Notes under the pieces: generated by a model
What the model was told of the DNA's origin: nothing
Databases searched by the model: none
Seen by the model: the letters and a program-made list of their open reading frames with translations, nothing else
In this document: positions 8,156 to 17,020 of the stretch, one piece after another
Numbering within the stretch: position 1 is the stretch's first letter
Layout: the number at the start of each line of letters is the position of its first letter
Assembly (NCBI RefSeq): GCF_004361855.1
Contig: NZ_SNWQ01000007.1
Span: 124,001 to 188,000 of the forward strand
Direction: 5' to 3'
Source: Kribbella caucasensis
GTDB taxonomy: Bacteria > Actinomycetota > Actinomycetes > Propionibacteriales > Kribbellaceae
Length of the DNA stretch: 64,000 nt
Program-made: the position numbers and the translations under genes

Positions 8156-11100
8156 GTGTTTGTGCTGGATCGGTCTCAGCGTGCCCGGATTCAGAAGTTC
8201 CCGCGGATCGTTGCCGCGGTGGTGTCGTTGGCGTTGGTGGCGACGGCGTTGGAGGCACGGCAACCGGCGGTGGCCGCACTGGCGGACGATCCGAAGCAGG
8301 CGGTGGCGACGGTGGTATCGCGTCCGGATGTGGTGTCGGCGGCGGTGACGGCGCGGGCGCAGGGCACCCGGGTCGAGGTGGAGTCGATGCGGACCGAGAC
8401 CTCCAGCACGTGGTCGAACCCCGATGGGACGATGACCACGGATGCGCACGCCGCGCCGATCCGGTTCAAGGGCACGACCGGTGCCTGGCGCGACATCGAT
8501 CTGACACTGCAGCAGGGCATCGACGGGACGGTCGCGCCGCGCGGACACCAATATGACCTGAAGCTAGGCAAGCGCAACAGCGCGACCGGGCAGGTGTTCG
8601 CATCTGCTGACTCGGGTGCCGGCCGTGAGGTCGAGTGGCTGGCGCCGTGGAAGCTGCCCGAGCCGACCCTGGACGGCACCAAGGCCACCTACGCTGACGT
8701 CCAGCCGGGCGTGGACCTGGTCCTGGACGCGCGCCGCAACGGGTTCGAGAACGACTTCATCGTCAAGCAGCGCCCCGCGGTCGCGCCGGTATGGCGGATC
8801 CCGCTGCGCACCAAAGGCCTCACCCCGCGGCAGCTCGGGGATGGGACGATCGAGTTCGTCGACGCCAAGAACGTGGTCCAGTCCCGGATCCCGGTCGGCT
8901 ACATGTGGGACTCCGCACCGAACGGTCAGCAGAACAGGGTGACGGTGAAGGTGACCGTCGAGCAGGTCTCGGCCGGTCGGGCGACGCTGGTGATCGAGCC
9001 GGGCGAGTGGTTAATGGACTCGTCGCGAATTTTCCCGATAACGGTGGACCCGACCTACGTGACCGGTACGACGAAGGCAGTGTTCGACACCTGGATCCGC
9101 TCCGGCGTCACCACCGATCAGTCGGCGTCGACGGATCTGCAGGTCGGCTACGACGGGTCGTTTTGGGCCCGGTCGTTCCTGAACTTCACCACCGCGACCT
9201 TCGCCGGCAAGGACATCATCTCGGCGAACCTGTCGCTGTGGCAGCATTCGTCGCTGTCCTGCACCCCGACCTCGATGACGGTGCGGGGCGCGGAGGCGGC
9301 GACGACCGCGGCGCGCTGGACCGACCAGCCCGCGATGGGCTCCTCGTACGGGTCGGTGTCGTCGGCGAAGGGCTACTCGGCCTCATGCCCGGGCGGGCGG
9401 ATCACGGTCCCGATGACGGGGCTGGCGCAAGCGTGGTCGACCGCGACGTACCCGACCGGTGGCATGGCGCTGGTCGCGACTAACGAGCAGGACGCGACGA
9501 CGTACAAGAAGTTCTACTCCACGGTCGCGATTGCGGACCCGTACATCACGATGACGTGGAACCGGGCGCCCGCGGTGCCGGCGATCCCGACCTTCGTGTC
9601 CGCTGTCGCCTACGCCCCGCCGAGCGGCTCGAGTGCGTTGTACTCGCCGTACCTGAACCCGTGGGTGTCCACGAAGGCATCGGATGCTGACGGGAACACG
9701 GTGAAGTACGTCTTCGAGTTCCACACCTCCCCGGAGGGCCCGGGCAGCCTGAAGGCGACCTGCACGTCCGCGACCTACGCCTCCGGCAGTACGGCGGGCT
9801 GTCAGCCGAGCGTGAACCTGCCCGAGGACACCGCGATCTTCGTGAAGGCGAAGGCCAACGACGGCCACAAGGACTCCGCCTGGTCGGGCTGGAGCCCGGT
9901 CCGGGTCGGGTCGCTGCAGCCGACCGGGCCGGTGATCTCGTGCCCCAGCCCGTATGTGATCAATTCGTGGCAGGACAACGAACCCACCAGCGATGTGGTG
10001 TGCACGGTCACCGCGACGGGCACCGGGTTCAACGCGCCCGGTTACCTCCGGCTGACCGTGGACGGCAAGCCGGTCGCGACGAACTTCATCGGTGGCGCGG
10101 CGGGGCAGGTCAAGATCACCCCGTCCAGCGATCCCGCGCTGGCCAAGACGACGGTGACGTTCAGGAAGGACACGCCGGGTCTGCATCGGATCACCGCGCA
10201 GGCCGAGTCGCCGGCCGGCCGGTTGTCCGGGAGCGCGTCGCACAGCTTCGGCTGGGGTGGCTCCGGGATCACCTCCCCGACCGCTGACCCGCGGGTCACG
10301 AGCACTGACACGATCAAGATCGAGGCCTCGGGCCCGCCGAAGGGCCAGTCCGCTCTCCCGACCGCCAGGGTGCGCTGGCGCGTCTCCGGCTACGGCGGCA
10401 GCGCGTACGACACCGTCGGCTGGAACGAGGATGGCACCGAGTTGCCCGTGACTGACAACGGCACCGCCGGCGTCAGCGTGTCGACCAGCTGGAACACCAA
10501 GAACGCGGTCACCGACGCCCACTTGGATAGCGACCCGTCCACCCCGCAGGTGGAACCGACGACGCTGAACGACCGAGTACCGGCGCTGCTGGACATCCAG
10601 GTCTGCTTCACCTACGCCTCCTCCACCCAGTGCAGCTGGTCGCAGAACCCAGGCACCACCGTCCAACGGGTGCCGCATGCCTTCGGCAACGGTTTCCCGA
10701 CCGCCGAGGCCGGCCCCGGCCAGGTCGCTTTGTGGACCGGCGAGTTCAACACCGACACCACCGACATCTCCGTCCCCGGCTACACCGGCAGCCTGTCGAT
10801 CTCCCGCTCCCACGCCACCTACGCCGGCCCCGCGAACACGGTGAACGGCGTCTTCGGCCCCGGCTGGGTCGCCCACTTCGACGGCGCGGACGCCGGCGCT
10901 GCCGGTCTCGAGGTCGTCGACTCCACCCGCGTCGACGGCACCATCGCCCTGGTCGACGGCGACGGTTCCGCCCTGGTCTATGAGTCCCCGACCGGGCAAC
11001 GCCGCACCACCGCGGCGTACACGGCCGGCACGTGGGTGCCGACCGACGAGGAGACCGAGCTCGACGGCTCCAGGCTCACCGTCACCGGTGCCGGAGTGTC

Positions 11101-14100
11101 GACGACGATCTCCTACATCGAAGACGACGGCACCGTCACCACTTGGACGCCGGCCGCCGCGCCGGCCGCGACGTCCGACACGCTGTTCCGCGCTGCCGGC
11201 GTCGCCGAGCCCGGTGTTGCGTCCAAGACCACCTACTCCTACGACGGCTCCGGCCGGATCACGCGGATCCTCGCCCCGGCACCGCCCGGCGTCACCTGCC
11301 CCGCGGACGGGACCCTGAACCCCGGCTGCCGCGCCCTGCGGTTCGTCTACGCCACTATCAACAGCCAAGTCCGGTTGAATGAGGCGTGGCTGGACATCTA
11401 CAACCCGGACAAGACCGGCGGCGCCGGGATGGACTCCATCAAGGTCGCCAGCTACACCTACGAACAGACGGGCGAGATCCGGCTGACCAAGGTCACCGAC
11501 CCGCGGTCGAACCTGTCCACCGAGTACGGCTACAACGCCGCAAACCACCTCACGTCGGTGAAGCCGGCCGGGCAGGTGCCGTTTCAGTTGAACTACGTCA
11601 GTGTCGATCAGCGCGAGAAGCTCGACACGGTCAAACGCGACAGACCCGCGGGTGACCCGGCGGGCGGTACCGCGACCCTGGCCAAATTCGTTTACGCCCC
11701 CGACGTGCCGCTGTCCGGTACCGGCCTGCCCGACCTGTCCGCGACCTCTGTGGCCCGCTGGAACCAGAAGACCGCCCCGACGAACGGGTTCGCCGTGTTC
11801 GGGCCCGATCACGAGCTCACCGGCATACCCGGTTCGGGTGACTGGCAGTACGCCGACCTGCAGTACACCGACGCCTCCGGCTACACGGTCAACACCGCCA
11901 ACTACGGCGCCGGTGATTGGCAGTACACCGCCACCGACTACAACGACCAGGGCAACACGGTCCGCGAACTCGACGAACGCGCCCTCCGCCTGGTCATCGA
12001 CAACCAGCTGCCCTCCGGTGCGACCGTCGACCAGCTCGCCTCATTGACGATCTACAACAACGACGTCCTGGGCGCAGACCAGATCACGGTTGTCACTCCG
12101 GCCGGCACGCTCGTCACCGACACCTATGGTCCCGCTCGGTTCGCGGCCCTCAAGGACGGCAGCGTCAAGTGGGTCCGCACGCACACCCACACCACCTTCG
12201 ACGAGAACGCCCCCAACGCCGGCATCAACCCCGACACGACCCTGCCGTACCGGCTCGCCACCAAGGAAACCTCCTGGGCCCAAGACCCCGGAACCGGCGC
12301 CGATCTGGAGATGACCGCGCAATCGCTAACCAACTACGGCCCGCCTGTTGACGGCGACGCCGACGGCTGGGCCCTGAGCCAGGCCGGCAAGACCGCGACC
12401 GATGTCAACCTGAACGGCGTCATCGACACCGCCACCGACATCATCAAGCTCACCCGCTACGACGCCGAAGGCCGCGCCGTCGAGACCCGGCAGCCCGAAT
12501 CCAACGGTTCCGATGCCGGCACCACGAAGACCGTCTACTACACCGCGGCCGCGAACACTCCCGTGGCCTGCGGCGGCAAGCCGGAATGGGCCGGCCTGGT
12601 CTGCCAGACCGGGCCCGCCGCCTCGCCCTCGGGCGGCACCGGCACATTACCGACAACCACCACCAGTGGCTTCACCTACATGCTCGCGCCGAAGACGGTG
12701 GTCGAGACGTCCGGTGCGGTGACCCGCACCAACACCACGACCTACCTGCTCGACGGCCGTGCCGCGTCCACCAAGACCACCGTCACGGGCCTGGCGGGCT
12801 CGACGCCGAACACCGAGAAGGTCACCACCTACGACCCGGCCACCGGCCAGCCGACCGTGGTGACGGCGAAGAACGCAGACGGCTCCACCGCCGGTACCAT
12901 CACCACTGGCTACGACACCTGGGGCCGCCCAACCACCTACCAGCCGTCCGGTGAACAGGTCACCACGACCGTGTACGACGCAGCCGGCCGCACCGCCACG
13001 GTGACTGACGCCAATGGCTCCACCACCTACACCTACGACGCCACCGACGCGGCGGGCAAGGCCGAACGCCGCGGCCTGGCCACCAAGGTCGAGGTCACCA
13101 CTGCCGGCTCCACCTGGACCTCCACGGGCGCCTACGACGCTGATGGGTCCATGACCGTGCAGAAGCTACCCGGCGGCATCACCCAGTACAACGACCTCGA
13201 CAACGCCGGCGAGCCCGTCGGCCTGCGCTACACCGGCCAAGTGACCACCACTAACGAGGACGGCTCGACCACCGTCGACCCCAATGGTGGCTGGTTGTCC
13301 TGGTCGATCGACAACGACGTCACCGGCCGGGTAGCGCGTGAGTGGACTCCCGATGGCGCCGCCTTCACCGGTCCCACCGCCGATGCGCCCGGTGACGCCG
13401 TCCCGTACGACCGCGCCTACAGCTACGACAACGCCGGACGGCTGGTGACTGTCAAGGACCGCACCGCGTCCGCCACCGGGGTCGACATCACCGATCCGAC
13501 CGCAGCAACGTGCGTCACCCGCACCTACGGCTTCGACCGCAACGACAACCGCCTCACAAAGGCGACCGCCACCAGCGGAACCGATGGCGCCTGCACTACC
13601 ACCGGCGCTGCCACCATCGCACGGGCGTTCGATACGGCCGACCGGCCGGTCACCGGTGCCAACGGTGTAGGCAACTACGTGTATGACGCGCTCGGCCGCA
13701 CGACCACCCTGCCCGCCTCCGACGCACCGAAGCCAACCGACGGGGACATATCGCTCGGGTACTACGACAACGACCTAGCCCGCATCATCACTCAAGCCGA
13801 CACCACCACGGCTTTCACGCTTGATGCGCTTGATCGACGAAGCGTTCAGACAGTCTCGACCAGCAGTACCTCAGTTCAGGTAGTGAGGCATTACAGCGAT
13901 ACCTCTGACAATCCGACCTGGGTGACAGACGGGACCACCACGCAGCGGTACACCGAACTGGTCGGTGCAGATCTCGCTCTCACCGTCGACCAAGCCGGGC
14001 ACGGGGACCTCACAATCGCCAACAATCATGGCGACACAGTCACGACCGTCAGTTTGACTCCCAACACGCCTGCGACAGCAATCGCAAGCTGGAACGGCTA

Positions 14101-14812
14101 TGACGAATACGGGCAGCCCAACTCGACCAACAGCACAAGCACCGGCGTCTTGAACTACGGCTGGCTGGGCTCTAAGCAGCGCGCGACCACCGACTCAGGT
14201 CTAATACTCATGGGTTCTCGGCTCTACAACCAAGCCACAGGGCTCTTCACGACGGTCGACCCGGTCGACGGCGGCGGCGCGAACGCCTACGCATATCCAA
14301 CCGACCCGATAAACCAGTCCGACGTCACGGGTCAGTCCTGGTGGCGTAAGGCGCTTAAGGGCGCCGCCATCGTCGGAGGCATCGCAGGAGCCATCGCATG
14401 TGGTGCTTCAGTTGTCTGTGGCATTGCGGTTGGAGCAGCTGCCGCAGCCGGGGCCTACGCAGCAAGTCGTGCTGGCACAAAGAGTTGGAGCTGGAGCGGC
14501 TTCGGCCGAGCCACCGCTTTCGGTGCTCTCTCTGGTGCCGCCTGGGGTGGCGCGGCAAGGAAAGCCGCATGGAGATTCCAGGGTGGCAGCCGCCTCACAC
14601 GAGGTTGGGGTGTCCGTTTCAGCAAGGGAGGCGCTCGAGGAACCGACTTCCTCCGACACGGCTCGCGCCGCTTCGGTCTCCACAGCCACAGGATCAAGGG
14701 ATACTCCCGCTGGAAGATCGTGCACTGGCACCGTCGAGCGAAGGGCGGCATCGCACGGCACAGGCCATGGCAACAGTCCAAGACTGACAGGCGCTGGAGG
14801 GACAGGTTGTGA
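8156..14812 (+). CDS. Secreted RHS-repeat polymorphic toxin protein
   Basis: 2218 residues from the GTG at 8156, with a good GGTGGGGA ribosome site. An N-terminal signal-like segment (about 15-42) suggests Sec export. Residues about 300-460 resemble a DNRLRE-type beta domain (STDLQVGYDG, RSFLNF). From about 860 on come the RHS/YD repeats (TTYSYDGSGRI, YSYDNAGRLV, NYVYDALGRTT) that form a shell around a toxin. The RHS core ends near 2015-2060 with GSRLYNQATGLFTTVDP and YAYPTDPINQSD. The last ~158 residues are variable: a Gly/Ala-rich hydrophobic segment, then a basic, His/Arg/Trp-rich tip (IVHWHRRAKGG, ARHRPWQ). The tip is the likely toxin; its activity class is not recognised. The tip region appears lower in GC than the repeats. 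Confidence 0.9.
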   Translation: MFVLDRSQRARIQKFPRIVAAVVSLALVATALEARQPAVAALADDPKQAVATVVSRPDVVSAAVTARAQGTRVEVESMRTETSSTWSNPDGTMTTDAHAAPIRFKGTTGAWRDIDLTLQQGIDGTVAPRGHQYDLKLGKRNSATGQVFASADSGAGREVEWLAPWKLPEPTLDGTKATYADVQPGVDLVLDARRNGFENDFIVKQRPAVAPVWRIPLRTKGLTPRQLGDGTIEFVDAKNVVQSRIPVGYMWDSAPNGQQNRVTVKVTVEQVSAGRATLVIEPGEWLMDSSRIFPITVDPTYVTGTTKAVFDTWIRSGVTTDQSASTDLQVGYDGSFWARSFLNFTTATFAGKDIISANLSLWQHSSLSCTPTSMTVRGAEAATTAARWTDQPAMGSSYGSVSSAKGYSASCPGGRITVPMTGLAQAWSTATYPTGGMALVATNEQDATTYKKFYSTVAIADPYITMTWNRAPAVPAIPTFVSAVAYAPPSGSSALYSPYLNPWVSTKASDADGNTVKYVFEFHTSPEGPGSLKATCTSATYASGSTAGCQPSVNLPEDTAIFVKAKANDGHKDSAWSGWSPVRVGSLQPTGPVISCPSPYVINSWQDNEPTSDVVCTVTATGTGFNAPGYLRLTVDGKPVATNFIGGAAGQVKITPSSDPALAKTTVTFRKDTPGLHRITAQAESPAGRLSGSASHSFGWGGSGITSPTADPRVTSTDTIKIEASGPPKGQSALPTARVRWRVSGYGGSAYDTVGWNEDGTELPVTDNGTAGVSVSTSWNTKNAVTDAHLDSDPSTPQVEPTTLNDRVPALLDIQVCFTYASSTQCSWSQNPGTTVQRVPHAFGNGFPTAEAGPGQVALWTGEFNTDTTDISVPGYTGSLSISRSHATYAGPANTVNGVFGPGWVAHFDGADAGAAGLEVVDSTRVDGTIALVDGDGSALVYESPTGQRRTTAAYTAGTWVPTDEETELDGSRLTVTGAGVSTTISYIEDDGTVTTWTPAAAPAATSDTLFRAAGVAEPGVASKTTYSYDGSGRITRILAPAPPGVTCPADGTLNPGCRALRFVYATINSQVRLNEAWLDIYNPDKTGGAGMDSIKVASYTYEQTGEIRLTKVTDPRSNLSTEYGYNAANHLTSVKPAGQVPFQLNYVSVDQREKLDTVKRDRPAGDPAGGTATLAKFVYAPDVPLSGTGLPDLSATSVARWNQKTAPTNGFAVFGPDHELTGIPGSGDWQYADLQYTDASGYTVNTANYGAGDWQYTATDYNDQGNTVRELDERALRLVIDNQLPSGATVDQLASLTIYNNDVLGADQITVVTPAGTLVTDTYGPARFAALKDGSVKWVRTHTHTTFDENAPNAGINPDTTLPYRLATKETSWAQDPGTGADLEMTAQSLTNYGPPVDGDADGWALSQAGKTATDVNLNGVIDTATDIIKLTRYDAEGRAVETRQPESNGSDAGTTKTVYYTAAANTPVACGGKPEWAGLVCQTGPAASPSGGTGTLPTTTTSGFTYMLAPKTVVETSGAVTRTNTTTYLLDGRAASTKTTVTGLAGSTPNTEKVTTYDPATGQPTVVTAKNADGSTAGTITTGYDTWGRPTTYQPSGEQVTTTVYDAAGRTATVTDANGSTTYTYDATDAAGKAERRGLATKVEVTTAGSTWTSTGAYDADGSMTVQKLPGGITQYNDLDNAGEPVGLRYTGQVTTTNEDGSTTVDPNGGWLSWSIDNDVTGRVAREWTPDGAAFTGPTADAPGDAVPYDRAYSYDNAGRLVTVKDRTASATGVDITDPTAATCVTRTYGFDRNDNRLTKATATSGTDGACTTTGAATIARAFDTADRPVTGANGVGNYVYDALGRTTTLPASDAPKPTDGDISLGYYDNDLARIITQADTTTAFTLDALDRRSVQTVSTSSTSVQVVRHYSDTSDNPTWVTDGTTTQRYTELVGADLALTVDQAGHGDLTIANNHGDTVTTVSLTPNTPATAIASWNGYDEYGQPNSTNSTSTGVLNYGWLGSKQRATTDSGLILMGSRLYNQATGLFTTVDPVDGGGANAYAYPTDPINQSDVTGQSWWRKALKGAAIVGGIAGAIACGASVVCGIAVGAAAAAGAYAASRAGTKSWSWSGFGRATAFGALSGAAWGGAARKAAWRFQGGSRLTRGWGVRFSKGGARGTDFLRHGSRRFGLHSHRIKGYSRWKIVHWHRRAKGGIARHRPWQQSKTDRRWRDRL

Positions 14813-15183
14813 TTGTGAGCGGCACCGAGCGACATGATGCGGAACCACCACTCCTGTTGTTTGACGACGACGATTGGCTAGATGTCTATGACTCAGTCAG
14901 CCGCATGCTCGACCACCTTGAATACCCGGCGATCGACGAAGTCGTCTTCGTGGCCGACGCAAACGGACGCGCGGTTCACCTTTCCGTCGCAGGCGAAGAG
15001 GTAGTGATCGAAGGTGTCGCTGCGTCTCCTCAGTTGAACGAACTGCGGGAGCGCGTAGAAACGTTCTTCGACCGCTGGACCGATGGTGCTCCACCGAAGC
15101 GGTCTGATGACCCGCGTGAGTACGTCCAGTCCGTCGTTTCCCGATACAGCGCAGTGCCGATGAGAAGCAAGAAGCGGAAGTAG
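14809..15183 (+). CDS. Candidate immunity protein for the RHS toxin tip
   Basis: 124 residues, starting at a GTG that overlaps the toxin stop as GTGA (a second GTG lies six bases later). No signal or membrane segment is seen, so it acts in the cytoplasm. The N-terminal half is very acidic (LLLFDDDDWLDVYD), opposite in charge to the basic toxin tip, and the C-terminus is basic (MRSKKRK). Position directly after a polymorphic-toxin gene is the standard place for an immunity gene. No named immunity family was recognised, so the role is inferred from context. A hairpin with a short T run follows. Confidence 0.7.
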   Translation: MIVSGTERHDAEPPLLLFDDDDWLDVYDSVSRMLDHLEYPAIDEVVFVADANGRAVHLSVAGEEVVIEGVAASPQLNELRERVETFFDRWTDGAPPKRSDDPREYVQSVVSRYSAVPMRSKKRK

Positions 15184-15196
15184 AGACCTCACTGCC

Positions 15197-15240
15197 CCTT
15201 CGGGGCACCTCAGGCCCCGAAGGTGGCAGACGCTGTTTTT
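15197..15240 (+). terminator. Hairpin followed by T run after the toxin/immunity pair
   Basis: CCTTCGGGGC (15197-15206) pairs perfectly with GCCCCGAAGG (15214-15223) across a seven-base loop. A TTTTT run follows at 15236-15240, about a dozen bases past the stem. The distance to the T run is long for a classic intrinsic terminator, so strength is uncertain. It sits 14 bases after the immunity stop. Confidence 0.6.
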
Positions 15241-15347
15241 AGATTTAGAAGGAGCAGCGCTCCTGGCGGCATGAATTGGCGCGCCTGAGGACGCCGCGGG
15301 CGAGTGTTGGCTGGCTGGCAATCCATTCCCGCAGGCGAGGGCGTTAG

Positions 15348-15527
15348 GTCATGCGTTCTGTGCTGGCGGGCGCGTTCCTTCGGCGATGTAGGTGGTCCGG
15401 TCGGTTTGGTTTGGCGGGTCCAGTGCACGGCGGCGTTGATGTGCATGTCGAATAGGCCGGCGATGGCGGCTGCGGGTAGGTCTTCCGCGAGGGCGCGGCG
15501 TGCGGAGTTGCTGGGCGGCTGAGGTGG
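15348..15527 (-). pseudogene. Remnant of a tyrosine recombinase/integrase C-terminus, frameshifted
   Basis: Read leftward, one frame gives SARRALAEDLPAAAIAGLFD then MHINAAVHWTRQTK, and the next frame continues as DRTTYIAEGTRPP. Together these match the helix-turn-helix-like tail (LADLLG, TAVRW, W..YAA) found at the end of many actinobacterial site-specific integrases that I recognise by pattern. Only about 60 residues remain, the frame is broken near 15395, and the catalytic Arg/His/Tyr part is absent. It is therefore a dead fragment. It lies between the toxin/immunity pair and an orphan toxin-tip-like gene. Confidence 0.5.
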
Positions 15528-15529
15528 TG

Positions 15530-15787
15530 ATGGGATGCTTCATGTGCGGGATTGGTCTGGCCGCCTGGGGTGCTTTCGACACGGCGCGGAATGTCAGGAA
15601 GGGCAATTACCGCGCTGCGGCGTGGGAGGGTCTCGGCGAAATAAGCTTTGGCGCGGGAACGAAACTGAGGTATGCAGGTAAAGGTGCCAAGGCAGGGTCG
15701 AAGGTTTGGCGTGGAAAGATCAAGAAAGGTGCGGACGAAACGCGGCAAACAACACAAGTGATATCTGCATCGCGCCAAGCGGTTTGA
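15530..15787 (+). CDS. Small protein resembling a displaced polymorphic-toxin tip
   Basis: 85 residues from the ATG at 15530, preceded by GAGGTG. The N-terminus is a short hydrophobic stretch (CGIGLAAWGAF), followed by GNYRAAAWEGLGE and ISFGAGTKLRYAGKGAKAG. That Gly/Ala/Lys style is common in the linker before toxin domains of RHS and WXG-type proteins. The rest is Lys/Arg-rich and ends without a recognisable catalytic domain. It may be an orphan C-terminal cassette left by recombination into the RHS gene, or a small independent gene. Base composition is visibly less GC-rich than the housekeeping genes. Confidence 0.5.
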   Translation: MGCFMCGIGLAAWGAFDTARNVRKGNYRAAAWEGLGEISFGAGTKLRYAGKGAKAGSKVWRGKIKKGADETRQTTQVISASRQAV

Positions 15788-15896
15788 GAAGCGATACCAC
15801 CGAATTAGTCGGTGGGAGCGGCGACTCCATTGGGGCGATCTCGGACATTGTGGAGCGAGTACGTTGCATGAGGGCGAGATTGGCAATAGGAGAGAC

Positions 15897-16349
15897 GTGC
15901 CGCGAAGTTTAGCGGAACTGTTGGTGCGGCAAGGTGCCAGAAGTCACGGCCACGGGAGCGACAAACTGCAGCGAGCATTACTCGATGACGTGAGAAGTGT
16001 AGATACGACGCCTAGGCAGGTCTTGCTGTCGTGGATGGTCCCGAACGCGATCTTGTGGACCGTGCCTGCTCTCATCGTCGGACTAGGATTTTCTATCGGG
16101 CTGGGAAGGCTGTTCTCACTGCCCCTGGACCTTGTCTACGCCATGGGATTCGCATTTGGCCTGATAGGTCCGATGATTGGTCTAGCAACGATCGTCTGGC
16201 TTGCGGTCCTGCGTATGCGAGGTTCTCTGAATGGTTTGCTGGCATTGTCGGATGCTCAATGGTGGAGGAAGTTCAGTACCTTGACTTACGCTGGCCTATT
16301 GTTGGCTTTCGTGGCTGGCCTGGCTGCGTGGTGGGTGGGCTTCAGGTAG
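15897..16349 (+). CDS. Small membrane protein, possible immunity protein
   Basis: 150 residues from the GTG at 15897, chosen for the GGAG four bases upstream; a TTG at 15864 is also in frame. The first 45 residues are polar; then come three membrane helices: about 46-70 (NAILWTVPALIVGLGF), 78-103 (VYAMGFAFGLIGPMIG) and 125-148 (LTYAGLLLAFVAGLAAWW). No family was recognised. Membrane immunity proteins are common beside toxins that act on the envelope or must be blocked at it, and this gene follows the orphan toxin-tip gene, so an immunity role is possible but unproven. Confidence 0.6.
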   Translation: MPRSLAELLVRQGARSHGHGSDKLQRALLDDVRSVDTTPRQVLLSWMVPNAILWTVPALIVGLGFSIGLGRLFSLPLDLVYAMGFAFGLIGPMIGLATIVWLAVLRMRGSLNGLLALSDAQWWRKFSTLTYAGLLLAFVAGLAAWWVGFR

Positions 16350-16441
16350 GTCTCAAACAGAGCTGCTGTCGCCCCACCCAGTTTCTCTGGGGTCTCTCGC
16401 AGGCACTATCGTCGGAAACTCCGGCGAGGTCTTAGGGGCGA

Positions 16442-16726
16442 GTGGTGACGAGCAAAGACGATCCGGGCGAGTCGAAGGGCAACCTCGGTCTCGCCCCGGA
16501 TCGTGGCGACACACTGTTTGGACTAGCGCTCTTGGTCGCGCTGCTCGTGGTCATCGCTTTCGCGGTCGATGTCCAGGTCGCAGTCATAGTGCTGGGACTG
16601 CTTATCGGTGCTTACGGCTTGCTCTCGCTGGTGCTTTCGTTCCTATACCGAAGCCTCTCTCGGGGATTCGGGAACGCCATCCGCTGGACCGTTGGCTTCC
16701 TAGGCCGGTGGTTCAGCTTCTGGTGA
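16442..16726 (+). CDS. Small membrane protein of unknown function
   Basis: 94 residues, GTG start at 16442 (GTG at 16445 is equally possible), with AGGGGCGA just upstream. The first 24 residues are polar and acidic. Two hydrophobic segments follow (about 27-44, LFGLALLVALLVVIAFAV, and 47-68), then an amphipathic tail with FGNAIRWTVGFLGRWF. No family recognised. It is the last gene of the toxin island and shares the lower GC look of its neighbours. It could be a further immunity-type protein, but nothing in the sequence proves that. Confidence 0.55.
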   Translation: MVTSKDDPGESKGNLGLAPDRGDTLFGLALLVALLVVIAFAVDVQVAVIVLGLLIGAYGLLSLVLSFLYRSLSRGFGNAIRWTVGFLGRWFSFW

Positions 16727-17020
16727 GGCAGCGGGTCTCGCAGATCGCCGCATGGTCCAGGAGCGCGTCGACCGACGGCTGGAACCGGCCTGAAGCAACT
16801 CAGGTCTGCGTCCAGCACTCCACAACTATCTGATGCCTTGAGGTGCCCCGAAGCTCCCGGAGCTTGTACATGACCCAGCACGCAGAACTGCACGTGACCA
16901 CTCAAGCAATCAAATGCCATCCCACCTCGCGGGACGCCCGATACACGTGCTCCGACCATCCTGCCGGTCAACACCGTCGTGGTAGCCGATGCCGCGCCGT
17001 ACTTGCCGATTTTGCTTACA
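16727..17020. other. Gene-free stretch between toxin island and epimerase
   Basis: About 290 bases between the last small membrane gene and the 3' end of the leftward epimerase. Short open frames exist on both strands but none has a ribosome site or a recognisable protein. No strong hairpin, repeat or insertion-sequence end was found. It may be decayed sequence at the island boundary. Confidence 0.5.

Noticed and set aside
9383..11812. 809-codon open frame antisense to the RHS gene
   Set aside because: Product is Gly/Arg/Val-rich with no domain, exactly what the reverse frame of GC-rich repeat DNA gives. The RHS reading is clear.
14700..14812. Naming the RHS tip as a specific nuclease from HWHRR and RHRPW
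   Set aside because: I recall similar His/Arg motifs in several toxin tips but cannot tie them to one class without a profile search.
16727..17020. Insertion-sequence remnant at the island border
   Set aside because: No terminal inverted repeats, target duplication or transposase motif could be found.
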